Shown here one piece after another: positions 48,081 through 61,752 of a DNA stretch of 64,000 nucleotides. Both the position numbers and the translations under genes were made by a program. The stretch is from Bagarius yarrelli (taxonomy: Eukaryota > Chordata > Actinopteri > Siluriformes > Sisoridae), in contig VCAZ01000030.1 in NCBI GenBank assembly GCA_005784505.1, positions 1,754,501 to 1,818,500 of the forward strand. Direction: 5' to 3'. Under the pieces are notes generated by a model, which saw only the letters and a program-made list of their open reading frames with translations, was not told where the DNA came from and did no database searches. Positions within the stretch are counted from its first letter, which is position 1, and each line of letters starts with the position of its first letter.

Positions 48081-51000
48081 ATGTCTAAACGACATCGATT
48101 GGATTTAGGCGATGATTATTCGTCGAGCAAAAAGAGATCGTCAGACGGGTAGGTTTAATGCGTTGTGATGGGTTTGAACGTTTGTTGTCTTTTCCGCGCT
48201 GTCAGGCCCGGCTGGGCAGGCTCTTTGTGTCGCGCTAGTCAGCCAATATAGCTATTGCGGAGTCAAAACAAATGTAAAATTTACTACAATTTATAAAAGT
48301 ACAGAAGTTTAATGTATGTATTTTTGGAATATCTGCACTAAAACTGTGATTCACTCGATCCTTGGCTAAATGCCGCCAGAACACGTGGGTCTTTGCCGTG
48401 ATTAGCTTTGGTGGTTAGCGAAGCGCTTTTAGCTGTATCCCAATCGGATTCCCTCCCGAATACATAGTCCACTTCCTAGGGCGAATAAGCCTTTGTTACA
48501 TACTAGTTGCTGTGCCTTTATGTAGTGAGCGGGGAAACATTTGGGATTCGGCCCGCACATTTTGACTGATATAGCACTATTAATGCTAAGCGGGCTGGTA
48601 TTAACATCCATGTTTATTTTCATTCATTGAAACCTCTAACTTTAGACAGTGTATTGTTTAGCTATTTTGTAAGATTTATATCTAATACTGACGCCATATT
48701 TGTCAACATAATTAAAGGCAACTGCATACAGGGCTCGAAATAACTTTAAGCTAGCTAACGTGGTTGGTTCGCGCCGCCCGGTATTCCTAAATACACTCGG
48801 GTAGCTAGTAACCAATAATATTTTATTAATAATGATATTCAGGCAAATAAAAATATTTCTGCTATTAATACATTTTTGCAAATATTAGCCAACACCGAGA
48901 AGTATTTAGTTTTACCGAATAAGTTTAAAACGATATAGCTAACTTGCTAATAAGTGTGGAGTAACGCAAAGGTCCTGGAATTCCATAATAATAAAATAAT
49001 AATAATAAAGTTTAATAAACTAATACTTTTACAGTTTGTAGTATTTATTTTTTTTTATTTACCCTCGTTAACAATAATGTTTCAACTAAACCGCAATGTT
49101 TCTTTGCCTTATTTCCAGAAACTGTAACTGTATGTTGTCATAATTTAGTAATTGTTGCTAATTTGTTACGTTGAATCGTTTTCTCAGCCTTTTTTCTCGT
49201 TTTCTATCACATTAAAGATGATTTTATTTTTAATTTGTTAATGTATCGTATTTAAATAGCCATAGTACAGTGTTGGGCATCACACCTCCATCACCTAAAT
49301 ATCTGATCAGTGATGGTCCACACACACAGTTTGCAATATAAACAGAGCAAAAATATTCAGTCTAAAGTGCATCCAAGAATATCACTGCTGTCAACAAGGT
49401 ATTCGTTGTTTTAAGAAAAAATACGTTAAATGGGGAAGTGGTGGCTCATGGTTAAGGTGTTGGACTACCAAGCTGAAGATTGTGGGTTTGATTCCCTGCT
49501 CCACCAAGCTGGGCCCCTGAGCAAGGCCCTTTAAGTCATAAGGGAGCCTGCTAAATGCTCTAAATGTAAGTGGTAGCGCCGTGTTTACGGTATTTGGAGT
49601 TTTGGTTGCATATTTTCAAATAAAAATATACCTTTAAATAAGGAGACTAGACAACTGCACTTGCTAACGCGCATGTCTGACTAGCTAGCAAGTGAGACAC
49701 GAGATGCTACGGATGGGCGGATGTTAGTGTTTACTACACCAACCAGCAGTTGGGTGTCTAAAGCTGGCTCCTCACCCGAATTTAAGCTCGCAACTCAAAA
49801 CAACCAAAATGACAGGCATCTCGTATCTCTAAAAACTCTTTGTTGGGACAGCCGTAAGACAAGGTGCCACTGTATACATCGATATATGTTCCCAGTCTTT
49901 ACACACGATGCCATGTTTTGTTTGTAGTTTTATAAAACAAGCCCACATTTTACTGGTTCAGCTATGTTTACACATCAGCCTATTCCGCCAAAATGTTGTG
50001 CATCTGTGTTACAAAACTCTTCTATTGCAGGCGCTTACATTTAGGCATATTTTTCTTTTTTCTAAGGTTGACTAATTGTTTTAGCCCTATTTTATAGTTT
50101 GCATATACATATACACTGTTTTTAAGCTTATCAAATTGCAGCACTTTTGTGTATTTGTAATTCCGTATGTTTTCAGCAAATGTGTCTGACTGGTCTGGGT
50201 TTACAGATGCTAAATATAAATTGTTTGCATTGCAAGCGTGATGGTTTAGTGATGACGTACACAAGGAATTAAATGAAGCTCTGTTGCATGTCATTGCTGA
50301 CTGAAATACAATAAGTGTTAGAGATTTCTTCTTTAATTTCATATGGTCATTCCATCCCCACAGAAAAGATCGTGACAGAGATCGAGATGAAAGGTCAAAG
50401 GACCGGGAACGGGATCGTGACAGAGATCGAGACAGAGACCGGGAGCGAGATAGAGACAGGGAGCGAGACAGGGACAGCAAAGCTCCCAACTCTGCTCTGA
50501 ATGTGAACATAGCGTCTGGAGGAGGGATGCTTCCTCTGAAACAGACAGCTATTCATCAACAGATCAACCCTTTCACCAACCTACCCCACACGCCACGCTA
50601 TTATGAGATCCTCAAGAAGCGTCTACAGCTTCCTGTCTGGGAGTACAAAGAGCGCTTCCATGACATCCTTACACGCCATCAAAGCTTTGTGCTGGTGGGG
50701 GAGACCGGCTCTGGAAAGACCACACAGGTGTGTTGCATTGCAAGGATACAAATGTATATACAGTTGAATGGAACCAGTGTTGATTACACTAAGTGCATAG
50801 TATAACTTTGGTTTACTCATTATTCAACTTGGATACACGTCTAAAATCTTTTTCTATAATTGTTTTTTGAAAGTTAAGAATTTGTAAGCTATATAATTAA
50901 TTTATACTTATTTTTAATCAACAGATGTTAGTATCTTAAACCCAGTGTTTAGTAAGTGATTTAAAACTTAAGGTAAAACGAACAATAGCATTCTGATTAA

Positions 51001-54000
51001 ATGACAATAATTCCCCTGATTGATCGCTGAAAAGTTCAGCTAATTATTCTAAAATTTTGTATCTGATTTACTGTTTCAGTTAGTTCAGGTTTAATTAGGT
51101 ATTTTGGTCTATATTATTAGTGTATTAAAGTAGCATTTTTTTTTTTTTTGCAAACACTCGAGTCAGATTTTCCAATAATTTATTCTCTTTGGGGGACACT
51201 GCACATATAGCCAGTTCAACTACTGTCATCGCTTAGAGATGGACGTGAAACCGGTCTAAGGGACCGAGGATTAGAGGATTAGACAAAAGATTCTGGAATG
51301 TGGTTCCACTATAATATAACCATATATAGCTAAACTTAAAAAAAAAAAATAATAAAAACTAAAACAAATAGCTTAAAATACAACAAGGACAAAGCCAGAG
51401 GTGCTCTAATTTTTCTGTCATGCTTGCTTTTGAGACTGGGCTGTAGAGGTCGGTTACAGCTACAGAAACAGACGGGGAGGTCGTTTGACACACACTAAGG
51501 GTGTTAGTTAAATAGTTACATAAACGTAAATTAGTCTAAAATTTCATTACATATTAATACTAATAGCACTTAATAACAGCATCATAAAGAAAACGCAATG
51601 GCTGGTATTGATATTTTTACACGACCTTAATGAATAAAATTATATTTATAGTTATAATTAACAAATATTTTGGGTCTATTAAGTTGATTTAGTATAAAAA
51701 CAGTTTTAGTAACAGACATTGAAGTTTTTAATCTGTATTTTCGTCCTCATTCTCTACTTTAGTCTAAATTGTACAAGAAGGTAAAAGAGCCACCTTTGCA
51801 AACAAGCGACACGAGAATGGCTTAAAACCACAAGTCAGTGGCTTAAAACATATCAGTAAATCCACCAAGGACTGGCTGAAATGGGGGTTCCTGGAATAGC
51901 CCAGATCTCCCATTGAGATGCTGTGGGGTGACTTAAAATGGGCTGTACATGCAAGAAACCCCTCAAACATCTTACAGCTAAAAGAATTTTGCATTGAGGA
52001 GTGGGGCCAGCTTTCCTCAGACTGATGTCAGAGACTGGTAAAAGTTATTTTAGCCAAAGGGGTAACACTAGCTATTGGGTGGAGGGCGGGATTAGGGTGT
52101 CCTAACTTTTTTTTTTTTCTCAGTTAGAATACACATTTTTGTTTAATGAGTACAACAAGGTTAATTTTGTTGTTTACCTGCAATTAAGTCACTTTAAACG
52201 CTAAATATTTAATAGGGTGTTCTAATTTTTTTTCACATTACTGTATCTACAACATACACGCATCCACGGTATTTTGCTTTTGCAGATGCTTCCATGACTC
52301 AGACGGTTGTCAGGCAAAAACCTGCTTTCACTGAGAAAGTGATTAGCACCCTGCAGCAAGTTTCTAAAAATAATAAAAGCCTCAACATTAATGACACGGG
52401 TTTCCTATTTAGAATCTAAAAAAACCATTATTTGCATCATTTGTTTCTAATAATAAATAGGACTATCATTTAGGCTGCTATGAGTCATATGTTTGTTACA
52501 GCCTAATATTATCAGTAACATTTAAAATCAGGCTATTATCTAATTCTGTAGCTTAGCTTTCTATTAAGGAAAGTTTTTTCCTTCCTTAATAACTAAAGTA
52601 GAATTTGTTTTTTTTGTGTTTTTTATTTTAATTTAAAGCCTGTTTAAAAATGTTTCAGTGGTAAGACTTCCTAGATGGTTAGTGTTTCCCAAAGTAGTGA
52701 ACAAATGATCATTGTGCTTGTGTAACACTGTGTGTATCATGCCATTTAGATCCCTCAGTGGTGTGTGGATATGGTGCGCTCCCTGCCGGGACCTAAGCGT
52801 GGAGTAGCCTGTACCCAGCCCCGAAGAGTGGCGGCCATGAGTGTGGCCCAAAGAGTGGCAGATGAAATGGATGTCATGCTGGGGCAGGAAGTTGGCTACT
52901 CTATTAGATTCGAGGACTGCAGCTCGGCAAAAACTATCCTCAAGTGAGTGCCTCTATTGAAAACCTGAACTGGAAAGTAATGAGCATTGGCAGGATATTA
53001 AAGTACATGTGGAATATGTCCCACATGGGTTTAAGACTTGTACTAGAGGCTTTTATAAAACTGCCAATTTTCAAACAAGACACCAGAAACAAAGCATGGC
53101 CATGCTGTCAATTTATAACTTCCCAGATTAATTAATTAAAAAAAATATCATTCTAAAAAGTCATTCTGAGAAATTAACAAGAGGAGGGCCAAACATATTT
53201 TTAGTGCATTTTAAATTCAGATGTTCAGGGTAACGAGGAAGTGTGTGTGTGTGTATGTATGTAGGATGTAAGGTAATGTGTGAGAAAGGAAAAACCTAAT
53301 TCCTCTGCCCTTTTAATTAATTTAATTTGTGCACATTTAAATGTTTTTGGAGCGATTGTACGCCGAAAGTTTTCTAAGAGTTGTGGGGAAAAAGCTTTAC
53401 TTCAACATCAGCAAATAAATGGTGCTTTTAAAGGTTGATAGATTACTATGAACTGCCAGACAGTAAAATTATAATTAATGGTACACAAAGTCTAAATAAA
53501 CCTTTACACTTGTACACCCAAGTATTTTAACTCCGTCAATCTTCACAGTGATGTAATTATATGCCATTATCCCTGTATATTCATTTTTTTTTATGTTTTC
53601 TTGTACACAAAATAACCCACAATTATCGCTTCAGTTTTGGCTTCTGTACAGAAAACAATGCCAAGACGAGAACCCTTTGGAATTAAAACGCCTCATAAGC
53701 CAAGAAAATCCATGTTGTACTTAAAAATGTGTGCTGCTCTCAGCCAGCTATTGATGGTAAAAAAGACCAGCCTGTAAACTTGCTGTTGCTCTTTAATGCC
53801 AGTGCACCACTGTTTTATTTATTACAGGCTTTGAACCCAATTATAAAGTATTTATGACTCTTAACACTGACAGTCAATTAAGTGATATCAAGCATTTGAT
53901 GGGGACGGTTGCAGAAATTATAAATAGCAAAAATGTGCATGTTTATAAATATAATTTTTGTTAATTATGTAGAAATTGTTTTTGTAAACCCGTCTTCTAA

Positions 54001-57000
54001 AATGATTTCAAGATTATTAGGCTTCTCCTGCTAATGTTTTACCGTCAAACCTGATTTCTATGTTGCCTCTTTTTTAAATATAGGTACATGACTGATGGTA
54101 TGTTACTCCGAGAGGCCATGAACGACCCGCTGCTGGAACGCTACGGCGTAATCATTCTGGACGAGGCTCACGAGCGCACACTGGCCACAGATATTCTGAT
54201 GGGTGTTCTCAAAGAAGTCGTTCGCCAGAGATCGGACCTGAAGGTGTGTTTTTGTCTTTTAGCCTGTACAACCAAACCACAACCCGCATTTTACTTTGTT
54301 CTACCTATAAAAAAAACTGATAAGCAGATGCTTTCTTTGGCAAGTGACTTTCTTAAGTGACTGCTTAGTGTCTGTTGCAGCCAGGATGCTGTAATGCAAT
54401 ATTGTCACCTGAGCACCTCATCAAAAGTTGTTCCTTTGGTAGCTGCTTTGACCAACTGAATGCTGATATGTGATTCCCTTCGATGTTCCGCTTCACAAGA
54501 GAGCAGCGTGACACCACTGCAGTCAGGATCGTTAGCTGCAGCAGTACTGCCTCTTCCAGGGTCTTGTTTTATTTTCTAAAGTCCTTTAGATCAAAAGGAG
54601 ATATTTCCTTAACGTAGGTGTGGCAAACTAAAAAGAATACATCGAGTCTTAATTACGTTCCGTTACGTGTTTTTAATTTAAAGTTGACCCAGTAGATCAA
54701 ATCAGTTCATTTCTTCTAGTGATGCATGAACTAAGTTTGATCCAAGAAACTCTTCAATAGTGACGATCTTGTGGGCATTACCACCCAAAGTACCCCCATG
54801 CCTCCTCTTCCAACTCCCCACTTCAGTGCTTGGTGCAAAGTTTGAGTTATCTTTTAACTTTGCCAACCGCTCACTAAGTAAGCTCCTCTACTGTTAGAAG
54901 ACTGACATCCCTGTGACTGTTTGGTCTTTGACTTATGCAGCCATTACTCGCAAATACGATAGGCCAGACCTATTTATTAGCAAAGCTTGTTCTGCCCTCT
55001 GGTTCCTTTATTTTATCGCAGTCAACCCTGAGGGAGCAGAAGCATGTCGTCTTTTATGATCACAGTGTGCCAAATGCAGTTCTCATAAAGCAGATGGGTA
55101 ATGACTGCTCACTGTCTGGATCAAATCAAATCAAAGGTTCTACATTTGTTCGGGAAGTGTTAAACGAGGGTTAGGTGACACCAAATGAACTTTTTTATAA
55201 CTTCAACGTTAAATGTTCCTCAATTAGAAGCAATTATGATGTCTTGTAGTGCAGAAAAGCGCCATGGTGGACTTGGCCGTTTTGGATGCAAAAGTAAAGT
55301 CTAAACTGATGGGTCTTCTGGGAAGGCGGACCAGCATAATGCAATGGATATACTGCGGTACTTTTTACTGTATCAGCCGCTTATGTTGAATTTGGTAGCA
55401 TTAGTAAAACAGGGCAGCTAAAAGTTGTTAGGTGGTTTGTTGTTTTTTTTTTTTTTAGAAAAGTGGCTGCAGATTTTATTTCTGTTCTTGTAAACATGTC
55501 TTCCGCCATCAGAAATCAACAAACCTTTGTGGACCTTTTCTCTTTGCCTTAGGTTATTGTCATGAGTGCCACCCTGGATGCTGGAAAGTTCCAGGTGTAC
55601 TTCGACAGCTGCCCCTTGCTCACCATTCCCGGCAGAACTCATCCGGTTGAAATCTTCTACACACCAGAGCCCGAGCGTGACTACCTGGAGGCGGCCATCA
55701 GGACAGTCATTCAGATCCACATGTGTGAGGAAGACGAGGGAGATGTGCTACTCTTTCTCACAGGACAGGAGGTAAGGACATTTCAGTCTGGAGAAAATGC
55801 CCAGCTGATATAAGGAGAAAAATGAATGCTTGATTCGATGCAAAATAATTTTAATATAATGTCACTAAATTTACATACTTAATACCATAGGTAATGAAGT
55901 GCGAGATCTGCACCTTCCAGGGGTGTTTCAACCTTCTGGATCAGGATGGAAAAAATGCATTTTATCCTTGTCTTTACCTGTAAAGTCAAGCAGTCTTCTT
56001 ATGAGCCTGTATAAGCCCTTTAGACGGTTTAGACACAATTATTTTTCATTAAATACTGAAAGTCTTTATAAATGAGTGTTAAAACAAGATCTGTGTTAAT
56101 TTAGAAAAAAAAAGCCTTTATTTTGTCAGCACAGAGCTGAAAAGATTAACAGCGAGATTAGGGATCATGAACACATCTGGCTCCAGTGTTACGGTTAGGA
56201 GCCTGTGTGATGGCAAATTCTATGTGTGACCCAAATTCAGGCCTGAACCGAAATCATTTATTTTTCCTTTCTTGCAACTGATGCTCAACCTACTGAAATA
56301 GAAATTTAGATGCCTGTGATGAATATGTTTACAGATGATGGGTCTGCCATGCCCTGCTGCATTTGTTATTGTCAGCAAAGTTTACAACTATTTGGACAGA
56401 TGACCGTGACAGGCACATTGGGATGCAGAAAAGGATATTTCTCATGTATAATATTATATTAATATTAAGTCTCTGACAGGTTTAATTAGTTTGCCTAGTG
56501 ATCTTTATTAAAAGGAAACCTACTTAATATTGTGGAACAACCTGTTTAAACAAGTCAGTTCTTTGTGAAATGGTGTATGGTCTTGTAAAATGCATGACGA
56601 AAACTGCAAATGTTTAGCAAAAAGCTTAAAAAAATCATCAAACTACAAAAAGGTTAAGTGATTCAGAAAACAAAGTTCATCAGACAGATTAATAGTATTG
56701 AAAGGTCAACTTTATAAAAGCCACGTTACAGCAGCAAGCAGGTATGTCTCCAAAATCCCAGAAAGTTTAAGTTCAGCAGGGTCTTGCACAGATTAGTAAT
56801 AAATACTTCTTTTTTTAGACAGTTGTAAAATCTTATATTTACATTTGTGGTATTTATCCAGAGCGACTTGCATTTATCTATTTTATATAGCTGAGCAATT
56901 ACAGTTCAAGGGCACTGCTCAGTGGTGGCAGGTTGTTGGTGCCGGGAATCGAACCCTAATCTTCCATTTAGCATTTAGCAGCAAGACCTCCTTTGTCGAC

Positions 57001-59484
57001 TCTTGCACCACCCCATGTTGTCACAAATTCAGTTGACTCCATGGTTGCTTTGAACCATAAAGGAGGAATAAAAAACATGGTGTGGATAGTAAAACCTGTA
57101 ACCTTAAAAAAATTAAAGTTCATTATGACCCATTGAATGTTTTGAAACAGCACTGTGTAATTGTTTGGAACGAACAATGTTTTCTTTTATTAATCTCAAT
57201 TAGGCTATTCTTTAGCTTGTAATTACAACCATGTCAGATTATAATTGTTAATAAAATATCCTTGGATATTAGCAGAAATTGTCTGTGAACGTCATAAGAT
57301 AGTGTAGTTTTAAGAAGAGATGCTTCATTCCTTAAGGACTGCAGTCACATAACGGCTTTGGCTTACAGACATCGCCTTGTGTTTGTGTTTGAACAAGAGC
57401 AGTGTTATCTTTCACAATCTGTACATCGAAAGTGACATTGTAACACGTGCTCTTATCACAAATATGGAGCCACTGTCTTTTGGCAATTTTTCTTTATTCT
57501 AATGTATTCAGATTTTATAACTTGCTTCCAAAAATGAACACTTTTTTCCCCTCCGTCTTAGACAAGCTTCCACAGATGGAAATGTGTTATTTGTACGACT
57601 GCAGTGGCTCGAATTGGTCCCAGCTTGCATCTGTTCTAGCTAATTTGCATGTCCGCTGGGCAGATTAAAAGAGTGTATCAAGAATGTTTATAAAGAATAG
57701 TAGAGTCGGTGGGCTGGTGTTAGTGCGGTGTCCCAGGTGCAGTCGCTCTGGTCGGTCCCAACCCTCTCCCTTGGTGCCAGTTTTTCTGACAGCTGCTGCA
57801 TCCCCAGATCTGACGGTCTATTAATACTTAGGCTAATTTGATCAATCAATTCACATTTACTCTGTCTTGAGCTGCCATAAAAGGCTTTGATTAAAAGGCA
57901 CATGGCCACCAGCACTATTTACACACACATTGTACCCCTGGGAGTTAATCTGTGTGCTAAGACTACCACATGGCCCCAAAGCTGTGCTCATATATTTTGT
58001 AGAACACTAATGCTAACGCCAACATGGCCTGAATAATAATAATAATAGCCAGCTCTTTACTCTGTGATAAAAATAAATCTGGGGACCGTACTCGGACCTT
58101 GCAATCAGTCTTTTTGTTCAGTCTTGGAAACTATAGATTAGTGAAGGTTGTAGCTTTTTTTAATCTGCTTCCCTTGTGCGTTAAAAGAAATCATGCTATG
58201 AGTTTGGCTGCAGGTCAGGTGCCTAGTCAATTCTGGCTTTTCAGAGTTGGTTGCAATACATGCTTTAGCCTCAGGATGGTGCTAGTGTATAGGCAGTTTT
58301 TATAAAACTTCAGAACATTTTAGTAAGGGTGATTGTTGTATCCGAGTGCCTTATAAGGGATGATGTTTAGTTTGTTTACACTAACTCCTGATCTGACAAC
58401 CCTGAATGCTAATGCCTATGTTAATTTGCTTTGAAATCATGAAACCGTTAGCTAGCTTGACTACAACAGGTTAATATTTTGGTGTGCATTATGGACAGCT
58501 TATTGTCCATCCACTTGAAAGATGCATTTTAGGTCTAGAACCATTTCACAGTTGGTTACCTTAGCTGTGTTTGTAAATCTTAGTGTTAGTTGTCAGATTT
58601 TGCAGCTTCCTCAAGGCCACTTTTGTGTGGGAGCGTAATACGTCTGCAATGTTTGCCCTCACTTAACCAATCCTTTGTGACTTGCTTCTGTTTATGCACC
58701 AGTGCAGCTTTCTCATTTCACATTACCCTTACTACATTACCATCTGGAATAATGAATCCTCTGTGTGTGTGTGCGTGCGTGTGTGTCCTTGTGACTATTG
58801 CTTTAGACAGCAGAACCACAGGAAGTTCATCCAAGCAGCACACACTCCAGGTTTAATTTTCTCAGCCGTGTCACAACTGACTCTCAAAATACGCTTACAG
58901 TTTGTGTTGTGCCTCTGGAATCTGTTCCAGGACAAGTTAATGTGATTTTTTTTTTTTCAGTGGGAAAACAGAGGTACCACTGGACTGAAAACTAAGAGTG
59001 AAGTGAGCACACATTCAAAAGCGTTTTCAATACCCCATGCATTGATGGTGGCTCCCCGATGCTTAAAAATTATGCACAACATAATTACTCAGCTATATTT
59101 GTCAGAGAATGCAAAGGCATTGAAATATATTTTTTTCTCCCTATGAGGGCTCAACAGGCAGGAAAGACTGGAAGACACGATAGCCCTGAGACACCAGGCT
59201 GGTGATTTTGAGAGCCCTGATTTCCTTACAGCCGTTTTGAGACAATGTCAATCGTTAAAATATTGCAATTTAGTTTTTACAAATTCAGTTAAATTGCATC
59301 CTTTTGTTTCTTTTAGGAAATTGATGAAGCCTGCAAACGGATTAAACGGGAAATCGACGACCTGGGTCCTGAAGTGGGCGACATAAAAATCATCCCCCTC
59401 TATTCAACACTACCACCACAGCAGCAGCAAAGGATCTTTGAGCCTCCACCACCTCGCAAGCCCAACGGAGCCATTGGTAGAAAG
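48081..59484 (+). CDS. dhx15: DEAH-box RNA helicase DHX15, 5' half
   Basis: ATP-dependent RNA helicase (yeast Prp43) that disassembles spliceosomes and acts in ribosome biogenesis with G-patch partners, in nucleus and nucleolus. Exons in the window: 48081-48148, 50364-50727, 52750-52943, 54084-54243, 55553-55771, 59317-59484, giving 391 codons in frame of an expected total near 770-795. The N-terminus MSKRHRLDLG is followed by an Arg/Asp repeat (about residues 23-60). The helicase core shows motif I GETGSGKTTQ (135-144), Ia TQPRRVAA, Ib TDGMLLREA, II DEAH (235-238), III SAT (267-269) and LLFLTGQE. The visible part stops after NGAIGRK. The RecA2 end, winged helix, ratchet and OB domains lie beyond 64000. 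Relative to human, the His/Thr/Ser-rich insert after the RD repeat is absent. Confidence 0.96.
48149..50363. other. dhx15: dhx15 intron 1
   Basis: Non-coding, with a SINE at 49432-49570. No alternative first exon is seen. Confidence 0.6.
49432..49570 (+). mobile_element. tRNA-derived SINE
   Basis: tggctcatggttaagg (A-box-like) and gggtttgattccctg (B-box-like) are followed by gggcccctgagcaaggccct and a tail with gcctgctaaatgctctaaat. Same family as the inverted copies at 34296 and 56836. Confidence 0.8.
50728..52749. other. dhx15: dhx15 intron 2
   Basis: Carries the Tc1-like remnant at 51779-52255; otherwise AT-rich without recognised features. Confidence 0.6.
51779..52255 (+). mobile_element. 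Tc1-like transposon remnant, 3' end
   Basis: aaggactggctgaaatgggg, gagatgctgtggggtgactt and catgcaagaaacccctcaaa are the decayed DNA of the transposase C-terminus. A characteristic 3' end follows: gggtgtcctaactttt and taatagggtgttctaatttt. The 5' two thirds of the element are missing. Confidence 0.75.
52944..54083. other. dhx15: dhx15 intron 3
   Basis: AT-rich, with a short GT run near 53240. Nothing else is recognised. Confidence 0.55.
54244..55552. other. dhx15: dhx15 intron 4
   Basis: Mixed-composition single-copy-looking DNA. No snoRNA with convincing C and D boxes and no repeat was recognised. Confidence 0.5.
55772..59316. other. dhx15: dhx15 intron 5
   Basis: 3.5 kb. Holds a SINE in minus orientation at 56836-57015 and a GC-richer single-copy-looking patch at 57690-57980. 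Open frames inside are short and unsupported. Confidence 0.55.
56836..57015 (-). mobile_element. tRNA-derived SINE, minus orientation
   Basis: atttacatttgtggtattta, ccagagcgacttgcattta, agggcactgctcag and ggaatcgaaccctaatcttc: the reverse complement of the SINE family seen at 49432-49570. Confidence 0.75.
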
Positions 59485-59822
59485 GTATATTTTTATAACA
59501 CATCTTATCTTTTATTATGAATGAGTGAAGAAGGAAAGATGGAAATGGTTGGTTGACGCATAAGAAATGTGCAAAACACAATATGTTAGGACATCATTAA
59601 AGATCCGTCCTTGTCCCAAGCTTTGGTGCAGCATTGACTCACAGCATATGTTGTTTTTGTCAGCATGTGATTCTCTTTTCTAAAATAACTGAGCATTACT
59701 CACACAGTCGTAGCCCCTGGATCTTGTCGCTGATCGGTTTCACTACTTACAAAATGACCTTCATCGTAGTGCTTCGGCTCATGTTTCATCTATTTTTCCC
59801 ACCCATGATAAAAGGATCAGTA

Positions 59823-60958
59823 TACAGAGAGAGGGAAAAATTATTTGATCCCCTGCTGATTTTGTATGCTTGCCCACTGGCAAAAGAACTGATCAGTCTA
59901 TAACTTTATTAGTAGGTTTATTCTAACAGAGACAGAAAAGCATCCAGAAAAGCACATATAACAAAAAAGTTATAAAGTGATTTTGCATTTTAATAAGTAA
60001 AATACGTATTTGATCCCCTATCAATCAGCAAGATTTCTGGCTCCAAGGTGTCTTTTATACCGGTAAGTGCTGAGATAAGGAGCAGTCTCTTAAAGGGACT
60101 CTCTTAAAAGGACTCTTTTAAAGGGAGTGCTCCTAATCTTATCTTGTTACCTGTATAAAAGACAGAAGCAATCAATCAATCAGATTCCGAACTCTTCACC
60201 ATGATCAAGACCAAAGAGCTGTTTGAGAATGTCAGGGACAAGAGTATAGACCTACACAAGGCTGGGACGGACAAGATAATTGGCAAGCATCTTGGTGAGA
60301 AGGTGACAACAGTTAGTGTGAGTATTCGCAAATCTAAGAAACGTCTGAATGATTCAGAGGAGAACTGGGTAAATGTTTTTTTGGCATCAGCTCAACTCTC
60401 CATGTTTGGAGGAATGCTGCGTATGACCCCAAGAACACCATCCCGATGTTAATCATGCAAGTGAAAACATTTTGCTTCATCAAAGCAACGATGGATGGGG
60501 CCATGTACCACCAAAGCCAAGGTGTGGCTCAAGAAAAAGCACTTTAAGGTCCCTGAGTGGCCTAGCCAGTCTTCTGACTGTAATCCCATAAAAAATCTGT
60601 GGAGGGAGCTGGAGGTTGAGCTGCCAGTTGTCAGCCTTGAAACCTTAATGACTTGGAAGAAATCTGCAAAGAGGAGTGAGACAAAATCCCTCCTGACATG
60701 TGTGCAAACCTGGTGGCTAACAACAGGAAATGTTTAACCTCTGTGATTGCCAACGATTTTGCCATCAAGTAATATTTTGGGAGGAGTTAATAATTCTTAT
60801 TTTAAAAAAAATGTGTTTTTCTGGCGGATTTTGTTGTTTTCCTCTGTCTCTCACTGTTAGAATAAACCGACCATTGAAATTATTGACAGATCATTTCTTT
60901 GTCAGTGGGCAAACGTACAGTGAGGTGGTAAACTATTTGATCCCCTGCTGATTTAGTA
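59823..60958 (+). mobile_element. Tc1-like transposon, internally deleted
   Basis: The left end includes tatttgatcccctgctgatt. Subterminal repeats are inverted: tgcccactggcaaaagaact against gtcagtgggcaaacg at the right, and taggtttattctaacagaga against its partner tctcactgttagaataaacc. The transposase starts at 60201 (MIKTKELFENVRDKSIDLHK), which reads the helix-turn-helix part. It then jumps to a short middle piece (60360-60450) and, in another frame, to the C-terminus with SQSSDCNPIKNLWRELE, the last catalytic segment with Asp-Cys-Asn in place of DLN. The central DDE core is deleted, so the copy cannot move itself. Confidence 0.85.
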
Positions 60959-61752
60959 TGTCCTTTGTGAGTAATGTTTATTTTAGTTACTTGTGGTAAC
61001 TATGATCAGACAGAATGCCAAGTTACCCTACCACTATACTTTATAGCTTACCTGCCACCACACAATATTGATTCTATTGGGAATAATTTAACTACTTGTT
61101 TCTGCTTGAATTTTTTTCTACTTTGCCTCAGCTGTATTGTAAGCTATGCACTTAATTTTGTCTTCCACAGCTTCCTTTGGGTGTGACCATCCCCCATCCC
61201 TTCTCGCTCTCGCTCACACACCGGTTCCCCTTTCTTCTTTCTGCTCTTCTTTGCTTTATGTGATCTTTTCATCTTCCCAAGCCGCGTCCATGTTTACAGA
61301 GGCGCAGAAATTTGCACTGGTTTGATTGCCCGTAAGCCAGGCTTCTGACTCTGTTAAAAGTTCAAACATTACCCTGTGTTTGCTTAAGCTGTTCAAAGAA
61401 ATGTTGACATGAAATGGTGACACGGATACACCGTACACCGTATCGCTGTATTGGCCCTCTTGGGATGCAAAGCCACTTTATTTTGACCGGAATATGGGGA
61501 GTAGAGGAGGAAGGGCGCTTGTTGATGAAGCGTTTGGAAGAACAGGGGTGCCAGCAGTGTAAATTGGCTCAGTCATAAACGGTCCCTTTCTTGGCCCATA
61601 AACCCAGACTCAGGCTTTGAGATGACAGCAGTTCCACCCACGCCCTGGTGATTTCTTGAAGGTGTCTGACTAGCCTTGGGGTTATTCGGGTATTATTTTG
61701 CTGCATCCTACCTTGTCTGTCCACGGTTGCATAGAGATGAGCTTAAATTACC

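Noticed and set aside
56330..56420. Possible box C/D snoRNA in dhx15 intron 5
   Set aside because: A TGATGG-like C box is present but no proper D box or terminal stem pairs with it.
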